The position numbers were made by a program, and so were the translations under genes. Positions 7,453 to 11,865 of a stretch of 11,865 bases of DNA are shown piece by piece. Source of the stretch: Chloroflexota bacterium. Its GTDB lineage: Bacteria; Chloroflexota; Dehalococcoidia; GIF9; UBA5629. Below the pieces are notes generated by a model, which saw nothing but the letters and a program-made list of their open reading frames with translations, had not been told where the DNA came from and made no database searches. The first letter of the stretch is position 1; each line of letters starts with the position of its first letter. The stretch is from positions 1-11,865 of the forward strand of contig JAPLHL010000461.1 of assembly GCA_026389655.1 (NCBI GenBank), in the 5' to 3' direction.

Positions 7453-8401
7453 CATAGCTCTCCCCTCGAAAGACATTAGTGCAAGGAGAATAGACCATAC
7501 TCATCCGCTAGATTTATTCTGGGCACGAGATTATGCGGGCAACTATCTATTTATTTATGAATTCGCTGCAATAGAGACTCCACTACCAACTGCCCTTCCG
7601 GATCTTTCCGGTATTCGAGGTGTCTTTCTTAAGTCAGCAGACCGCTCTGACAAAAGCCAATTCGTTTTGCTGCTCAAGGAGCACAAAAGGTGGGAGATCT
7701 TCTTGTGCCTGTGTAATGATTTGGTTCAGACAACAAGGCAAACTACGGACCCAGCAGCAACGATTCAAGCGCTGTTACAGAGGCTATCCCACTGGCAGGA
7801 GTTCCTGAAGAAAATTCGACCAGATATCCTTACAGAGGAATCAATAATGGGTTTGATAGGTGAGCTGCTATTTATTAGAAACCATCTTGCGCCCGCATTC
7901 GGCGCCGCACAAGCCGTCAGATTTTGGCAGGGGCCTGAAGGATTACCTCAGGACTTTAATGTTAACAGCAGCGCTATTGAGGTAAAGTGCCAAACTGGTG
8001 CGACTGCATCTACTATACGAATATCTTCTGCACAGCAGCTTTGTCCTCAGCTGCCAAAGATGTATCTGTTTGTTGTTACCTTAGGGAAGACTACACCAGA
8101 CAATACGGAAGCAATAAATCTTCCGCTCTTAGTAGGTGAAATCACAAAAACACTGGAATCGACCGATCCAAGCGATATTGATCGATTCAAGGATTTACTG
8201 CATGCAATCGGTTATGTTGATTCAGACCGCTATCTTGATTTTAGCTATGTCCTGACTGACCAAAAGATGTATCACGTTAAAGATGGATTTCCACGCATCT
8301 GCCCCGATGAGTTGCGACCAGGCGTAGATCGTGTCGCCTATTCAATTGAACTTCATGAATGTGAGCCCTTCCGGGAATGCCCTGATTGGATGGAGTGCTG
8401 A
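7433..8401 (+). CDS. PD-(D/E)XK motif protein, DUF4420-like nuclease
   Basis: A 322-residue protein beginning MKNPWDDIAL, a start typical of this family. A helix LIGELLFIRNHL (141-152) supplies a conserved Glu (E144). After it, the segment LPQDFNVNSSAIEVKCQ (171-187) carries D174 and E183-x-K185, with nine intervening residues ending in a hydrophobic strand. This is the E...D-x(n)-E-x-K signature of the restriction-endonuclease fold, so the active site looks intact. It is probably the metal-dependent DNA-cutting subunit of the locus, directed by the Z1 and GHKL ATPases; that division of labour is inferred from the conserved gene order. The gene overlaps Z1 by 20 bp and ends 2 nt before the AIPR start. 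No signal peptide or membrane helix is seen, so it acts in the cytoplasm. Confidence 0.85.
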   Translation: MKNPWDDIALPSKDISARRIDHTHPLDLFWARDYAGNYLFIYEFAAIETPLPTALPDLSGIRGVFLKSADRSDKSQFVLLLKEHKRWEIFLCLCNDLVQTTRQTTDPAATIQALLQRLSHWQEFLKKIRPDILTEESIMGLIGELLFIRNHLAPAFGAAQAVRFWQGPEGLPQDFNVNSSAIEVKCQTGATASTIRISSAQQLCPQLPKMYLFVVTLGKTTPDNTEAINLPLLVGEITKTLESTDPSDIDRFKDLLHAIGYVDSDRYLDFSYVLTDQKMYHVKDGFPRICPDELRPGVDRVAYSIELHECEPFRECPDWMEC

Positions 8402-8403
8402 TT

Positions 8404-10458
8404 ATGGATATCCAAGAATATTACCGTGATTTCATGCAGGAAATCTATGCCCGCTCCGGAGCCGAAGGCGAATCTAACATATCCACATTCACAGATCGAA
8501 TGTGCGGGCTCCTTGAGGAGCAGGGCATTATCGAGAGTTTCAGGCTTATCGGTTACAAGAAGACCGTACGAGGAATCCGGGTTGATGCGTGTGAGATGAA
8601 TGATGAGACTGGGGTACTATCCCTTTTTGTGACCGACTTCAGATTCGATAACACTCTCGGATCTCTTTTACAGGCAGATATCACGAAGCATTTTAATAGG
8701 GCGGAAAAATTCCTTACCAGTAGCCTTGAACGCAGCTTTCATCAAAAGTTGGAGGAAAGTGCCTCCGGTTATGAATTGGCTCGTGAGATCTTTGAGAAGC
8801 GTGCTGATATTGCCAGGGTTCGATTCTGTCTTTTATCTAATGCGGAGCTCAGCAAGCGAGTTGACTCTATTGACGAACATGAGATAGCGGGCTATGCCTG
8901 TTCTTACGATATCTGGGATCTCAGCCGTCTCTATCGCCTGGACGCCTCTGGCAAAGCCCGGGAGGACATCGTAGTTGACTTTCGTCAGTACAGTGACACA
9001 GGAGTTGCATGTCTACCTGCATTCACAGGCACTGGTAACCTCGAGTCATACCTTATGGTAATTCCTGGGATAACCCTTGCGGATCTTTACGATCGTTATG
9101 GGGAAAGACTTCTCGAGCAGAATGTGAGGACATTCCTCCAGTTCCGAGGCAAAGTCAACAAGGGCATAAGAAACACGATTGTAAACGAGCCTGGTATGTT
9201 CTTTGCCTACAATAATGGCCTGAGCGTAACGGCTGATGAGGTTATTACCAACGAAAATCACGATAGAATGGAAGCTGTAACCAACCTTCAAATAGTTAAT
9301 GGGGGACAGACCACAGCCGGTATATTCACGGCAATGAGAAAGAGCAGGGCTGACCTGTCTAATGTATATGTTCAGGTTAAACTTTCGTTGGTTCCACGGG
9401 ATCGAATGGAGATTGTTATACCCAAGATTTCCGAATATGCAAATACTCAGAACAAGGTGACTGCAGCTGACTTTTTCTCCAATCATCCATTCCATCTCAG
9501 AGTTGAAGAGATGTCTCGCCGTATATGGGCCCCATCGTCCGAAGGTGGTTTGAGGGAGACGCACTGGTTCTATGAAAGAGCCCGAGGACAATATGCGAAT
9601 GCACAGGCGAATATGACATCTGCAAAGCAAAGAGAATTCCTCGCCAAATTCCCAAAGCATCAGATGTTCACAAAGACCGACCTCGCTAAGTTCGAGAATT
9701 CCATGGATATGTTGCCTCATGTTGTGAGTCTGGGAGCTCAGAAGAATTTCGCTCAATTTGCAGAGAAGATCGGCAAGGAGTGGGACACTGAAGGGGCGAA
9801 TGAACAGTTCAATGAACTGTATTTCATGGATATGATTGCCAAAGCAATTCTATTTCGGTATCTCGACAACAGCATCATGAAGCAGGATTGGTATGGTGGT
9901 TACAAAGCTAATATTGTAACCTATTCATTGGCAAAGCTCGCAGACATGGTTTTAAATACGAGAAAGTGTTTAGATCTTGGTCGCATATGGAAAGAGCAAG
10001 CGCTTACAACTGCTCTCAAAGAACAACTCTTAGTTATTGCTGAAGCGGTCAATCAGGAAGTGCAGAGCACTCCTGACGAAAACATTAATGTGACAGAATG
10101 GTGCAAGAAAAAGGGGTGCTGGGACAGCGTGCAGAAACTTGCCCTTTCCCCGAGTGAGGCCCTTCTCCTGGAATTGATAGAGAGCGAAGAGATGAGAGAT
10201 CGCGAAAAACATGCAAAGAAAGTACAAGTCGTAGTCAGTGGGATAGACCGACAGAAATACGTGGTAGAAAAAGGTGCAGCTTACTGGGAACGACTTCGCC
10301 AATGGAATTCAGATGTCAGAATATTAATCCCGAAGGAAATGGATCTACTCCAAATAGCCTGTAAAATCCCGTATCGAATACCGTCAGACAAACAGTCGCA
10401 GATACTGATGGATATTGAACGAAAAGCAATCGAGGAAGGATTCCCGTCAAATATATAA
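8404..10458 (+). CDS. AIPR (abortive infection phage resistance) family protein
   Basis: A 684-residue protein, start ATG 8404 with GGAG 8 nt upstream and only 2 nt after the preceding stop. The AIPR core is recognisable by FFAYNNGLSVTADE (266-279) and LQIVNGGQTTAGIF (295-308), the two best-conserved blocks of the family, preceded by the usual NVRTFLQFRGKVNKGIRNT stretch (240-258). The N-terminal part has a hydrophobic beta pattern, GIRVDACEMNDETGVLSLFV followed by TDFR (57-80), that could be a degenerate nuclease-like fold. AIPR proteins are linked to phage resistance by abortive infection and often sit with DNA-modification systems; the biochemical activity is unproven. Context suggests it is the effector or a substrate-engaging subunit of the GHKL/Z1/nuclease complex. 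The region after residue 310 and the Lys/Glu-rich C-terminus match no domain I can name. Confidence 0.93.
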   Translation: MDIQEYYRDFMQEIYARSGAEGESNISTFTDRMCGLLEEQGIIESFRLIGYKKTVRGIRVDACEMNDETGVLSLFVTDFRFDNTLGSLLQADITKHFNRAEKFLTSSLERSFHQKLEESASGYELAREIFEKRADIARVRFCLLSNAELSKRVDSIDEHEIAGYACSYDIWDLSRLYRLDASGKAREDIVVDFRQYSDTGVACLPAFTGTGNLESYLMVIPGITLADLYDRYGERLLEQNVRTFLQFRGKVNKGIRNTIVNEPGMFFAYNNGLSVTADEVITNENHDRMEAVTNLQIVNGGQTTAGIFTAMRKSRADLSNVYVQVKLSLVPRDRMEIVIPKISEYANTQNKVTAADFFSNHPFHLRVEEMSRRIWAPSSEGGLRETHWFYERARGQYANAQANMTSAKQREFLAKFPKHQMFTKTDLAKFENSMDMLPHVVSLGAQKNFAQFAEKIGKEWDTEGANEQFNELYFMDMIAKAILFRYLDNSIMKQDWYGGYKANIVTYSLAKLADMVLNTRKCLDLGRIWKEQALTTALKEQLLVIAEAVNQEVQSTPDENINVTEWCKKKGCWDSVQKLALSPSEALLLELIESEEMRDREKHAKKVQVVVSGIDRQKYVVEKGAAYWERLRQWNSDVRILIPKEMDLLQIACKIPYRIPSDKQSQILMDIERKAIEEGFPSNI

Positions 10459-10460
10459 AC

Positions 10461-10499
10461 ATGAAAGTATTTGTTCGGAAGCAAGGAAAGGTTCGGTGA
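10461..10499 (+). other. 12-codon mini-ORF coupled to the glycosylase start
   Basis: ATG 10461 opens a 12-codon frame (MKVFVRKQGKVR) whose stop TGA (10497-10499) overlaps the glycosylase GTG start as GTGA. It fills almost exactly the gap after the AIPR gene. It has no obvious Shine-Dalgarno of its own. It may be chance, a coupling leader, or a remnant of a lost gene. Confidence 0.2.
10483..10491 (+). promoter_or_regulatory. Ribosome binding site deciding the glycosylase start
   Basis: AAGGAAAGG ends 4 nt before GTG 10496, an excellent site. The longer in-frame TTG 10415 lies within the AIPR gene, and the shorter ATG 10520 lacks a ribosome binding site. Confidence 0.6.
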
Positions 10500-11182
10500 G
10501 GTCAATTTGTAATCCACAAATGGTCCTGGAGGGTTTCCCCGTTGAGATTTTTCGGAATGACCTTTTAACCTGGTGGCACGCATCAAAAAGGTATTTTCCA
10601 TGGCGAGAAACCACTGATCCATATAAAGTACTTATAGCGGAAATTTTATTACATCGTACGAAGGCAGAGCAGGTGATTCCGCTCTATGGCATGTTTCTAA
10701 GACATTTTCCCAATGTAAAAACGCTAGCGGCAAGTACACCGCATGATATTCAGTTCCTATTTTATTCTGCGGGACTTCATTGGAGATGGAAATATTTACA
10801 TCTTATGGCAATAGAAATACTGACGAGATTCGACGGACAAATCCCTGATAGCTATGAAGATCTGACTGCTTTACCAGGTGTTAGCAACTATATAGCAACA
10901 GCCGTACGTTGCTTTTCTCTCGAACAACCCGAGGCAGTATTGGATACCAATACTGTCAGACTGGCTAGCCGTCTTCTTGATGTCCCGGCCAAAGATTCAT
11001 CCCGCAGGAGTCAGTTATTCCGTTCCATCCTTCAGTTATTGCTGGATTTTAAAAACCCCCGTGAATTTAATTTTGCCATGATAGATTTTGCTGCGATTGT
11101 ATGCTGCGCAAAATCACCTCGCCACGAAAAGTGCCCATTCCGTTACTATTGTCGATCCTATCAACCTTCAAATGTTCGTTGA
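10496..11182 (+). CDS. HhH-GPD DNA glycosylase, Mig-like (T:G mismatch, MutY/EndoIII superfamily)
   Basis: A 228-residue protein using GTG 10496, almost the length of Mig.Mth (221), the thymine-DNA glycosylase of an archaeal restriction-modification plasmid. Blocks match the family in order: FPWRETTDPYKVLIAEILLH (34-53), with RT following, the helix-hairpin-helix LPGVSNYIATAV (126-137), the catalytic Asp150 in AVLDTNTVRL, and FNFAMIDFAAIVC (191-203) before the cluster motif. The residue after the hairpin is Tyr132, as in Mig.Mth, rather than the Lys of bifunctional EndoIII or Ser of MutY; this favours a monofunctional T:G (or U:G) glycosylase. The C-terminal cluster motif keeps the exact spacing C203-x6-H210-x2-C213-x5-C219, but the second ligand is His, not Cys. 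It is the fifth gene of the operon, 37 nt after AIPR. It probably removes thymines arising by 5-methylcytosine deamination, implying a cytosine-5 methyltransferase nearby. Confidence 0.9.
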   Translation: MRSICNPQMVLEGFPVEIFRNDLLTWWHASKRYFPWRETTDPYKVLIAEILLHRTKAEQVIPLYGMFLRHFPNVKTLAASTPHDIQFLFYSAGLHWRWKYLHLMAIEILTRFDGQIPDSYEDLTALPGVSNYIATAVRCFSLEQPEAVLDTNTVRLASRLLDVPAKDSSRRSQLFRSILQLLLDFKNPREFNFAMIDFAAIVCCAKSPRHEKCPFRYYCRSYQPSNVR

Positions 11183-11207
11183 CGATATGGCAATAGCATG
11201 TTATTAT
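11179..11207 (+). promoter_or_regulatory. Promoter of the regulator-endonuclease unit
   Basis: TTGACG (11179-11184, 5/6) and TATTAT (11202-11207, 5/6) are separated by the optimal 17 nt. Transcription should start near 11214, about 33 nt before the regulator ATG. The -35 element contains the stop codon of the glycosylase gene (TGA 11180-11182), so the new unit begins exactly where the previous operon ends. The -10 element is part of the repeated half-site array. Confidence 0.65.
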
Positions 11208-11228
11208 GTGAGTAATACACTGTTATTA
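11191..11228. promoter_or_regulatory. Four-half-site operator array for the adjacent Cro/C1-type regulator
   Basis: Half-sites CAATA (11191), TATTA (11202), TAATA (11213) and TATTA (11224) recur every 11 bp with alternating orientation and 6-bp spacers. They form two 22-bp imperfect direct repeats (11191-11212 and 11213-11234, 14 of 22 identical), each holding one palindrome. The first palindrome's core, 11192-11205, is symmetric at 12 of 14 positions. The array covers the promoter spacer, the -10 element and the predicted start point. This two-operator layout is what restriction-modification controller (C) proteins use for activation then self-repression; binding by the neighbouring regulator is inferred. 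Confidence 0.55.
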
Positions 11229-11246
11229 ATATAGCATTTTGCGAGT

Positions 11247-11429
11247 ATGACAACTTTAAAAGAATTTAGAGAGCAACAGTTTTTAAGTCAGGAAGATTTG
11301 GCCAGAAAATCCGAAATGACCACCGGGACTATAAACCGGCTCGAGAACGGAAAACAGAAGCCACGCTATGCCACTATCCGAAAATTAGCCAGGGCGCTGA
11401 AAGTTGATCCAAAAGATATCAAGTTCTAG
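11247..11429 (+). CDS. Cro/C1-type (XRE) helix-turn-helix regulator, C-protein-like
   Basis: A 60-residue protein that is essentially one HTH_3 domain. Helices 2-3 of the DNA-binding unit are SQEDLARKSEMTTGTINRLE (14-33), followed by the invariant NGKxxPR turn and the closing helix IRKLARALKVDPKDI (44-58). The size and lack of any additional domain match dimeric controller proteins of restriction-modification systems. The upstream region has a strong promoter overlapped by an 11-bp-periodic inverted-repeat array, so autoregulation is likely. Its own ribosome binding site is weak (GAG 4 nt before the ATG). It lies 25 nt before the putative endonuclease gene, as C genes usually do, and probably times endonuclease expression after methylation. 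A role as an antitoxin-like repressor is an alternative. Confidence 0.88.
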   Translation: MTTLKEFREQQFLSQEDLARKSEMTTGTINRLENGKQKPRYATIRKLARALKVDPKDIKF

Positions 11430-11454
11430 AGATAGATTGAAGGTATTAAGTCGA

Positions 11455-11865
11455 ATGAAAAATCATGAAATGAACTTAGAGAGTTTATCCCAGGCTATAG
11501 GCAGCCTTGAGGATCATGAGTTATTTGAGCTCAAGGTAAAAATGGATGCCGAAATGGCGAGAAGGGGTATATCATTCGATGTGGGTCATATGGGGGAGAT
11601 GCTCGTAATAGATTATTTTAATAAGACAAAAGGGCTCCCGAAACTTTATAGATCGGCCGTTGGGGTCACGAATGTTGATGCTAATTCAAGAGACGGAGAT
11701 CGTTATTCGATAAAAACATACTTGAAGGCGAAAAAAACTGGTACGATCTATCCTGATCAAGATCAGAAAAAGCAACTATTTGAATATCTTGTAATAGTTC
11801 ACCTTAGTAGTCTATATGAATTACAAGCAATATATCGGTATTCCTGGAAGGATTTTCAGTCAGTA
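11455..11865 (+). CDS. Probable restriction endonuclease (PD-(D/E)XK-like), 3' end outside window
   Basis: The frame from ATG 11455 stays open to the window edge, giving 137 residues with no stop. GAAGGT lies about 10 nt upstream; ATG 11470 is an alternative start. The first 40 residues are a charged helical region. Then come a helix with a conserved-type Glu (GHMGEMLVIDYF, E48) and YRSAVGVTNVDANSRDG followed by DRYSIKT (66-88), ending in a hydrophobic strand with K87, then TGTIYP and the strand LFEYLVIVHL. This pattern of helix-Glu, Asp (D75 or D82) and I-K fits the restriction endonuclease fold, although the usual E-x-K Glu is Ser85. The context (C-type regulator immediately upstream, 5mC-repair glycosylase operon behind it) supports a type II-like endonuclease. 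I cannot name its recognition site. Confidence 0.6.
   Translation, partial: MKNHEMNLESLSQAIGSLEDHELFELKVKMDAEMARRGISFDVGHMGEMLVIDYFNKTKGLPKLYRSAVGVTNVDANSRDGDRYSIKTYLKAKKTGTIYPDQDQKKQLFEYLVIVHLSSLYELQAIYRYSWKDFQSV

Noticed and set aside
9046..9756. Minus-strand open frame of 236 codons inside the AIPR gene
   Set aside because: It lies opposite well-conserved AIPR motifs and its translation has no recognisable pattern.
10496..11182. Housekeeping adenine glycosylase MutY
   Set aside because: It lacks the C-terminal NUDIX-like domain of MutY, has Tyr after the hairpin as in Mig, and sits in a defence operon.

Overview
The window looks like a junction between ordinary chromosome and an accessory defence region in a bacterium. 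The left end is comparatively GC-rich and carries housekeeping-type genes: the tail of a GNAT acetyltransferase, translationally coupled to a NUDIX (ADP-ribose pyrophosphatase-like) hydrolase. From about 2,400 onward the DNA is visibly more AT-rich and all genes are accessory. The GNAT/NUDIX pair and its protein style recall Chloroflexota (Dehalococcoidia-like) genomes, but that is a low-confidence impression. No rRNA, tRNA, CRISPR, integrase or transposase is visible.

Layout: (1) 1-763, host-type GNAT and NUDIX genes. (2) 878-2068, an AAA_14/DUF4143-type ATPase, followed at 2124-2393 by a 5'-truncated second copy of the NUDIX gene, about 84% identical by hand count; the ATPase therefore sits between an intact gene and a partial copy of it. 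(3) 2659-2937, a small basic orphan protein on the minus strand. (4) 3239-11182, a tight five-gene plus-strand operon: a MutL/MORC-like GHKL ATPase, a Z1-type superfamily 2 helicase, a DUF4420-like PD-(D/E)XK protein, an AIPR (abortive infection) protein, and a MutY/Mig-like HhH-GPD DNA glycosylase. The first four are joined by overlaps or a 2-nt gap; the fifth follows after 37 nt. (5) 11183-11865, a second transcription unit: a good sigma70-type promoter overlapped by regularly spaced TATTA/TAATA half-sites, a 60-residue Cro/C1-type regulator, and the first 137 codons of a probable restriction endonuclease that runs off the window.

How it may work together: the GHKL + Z1 + nuclease + AIPR set belongs to the restriction-like defence loci known from comparative genomics of prokaryotic MORC/MutL-type ATPases, which usually travel with a DNA cytosine-5 methyltransferase and often a Vsr repair nuclease. 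Here the repair slot appears to be filled by a glycosylase very like the archaeal plasmid thymine-DNA glycosylase Mig.Mth, which repairs T:G mismatches left by 5-methylcytosine deamination. With a controller-type regulator and a putative endonuclease next to it, the simplest reading is a composite restriction-modification/abortive-infection island whose 5mC methyltransferase lies just beyond the right edge. The glycosylase has a His where the second Cys of its [4Fe-4S] cluster motif is expected.
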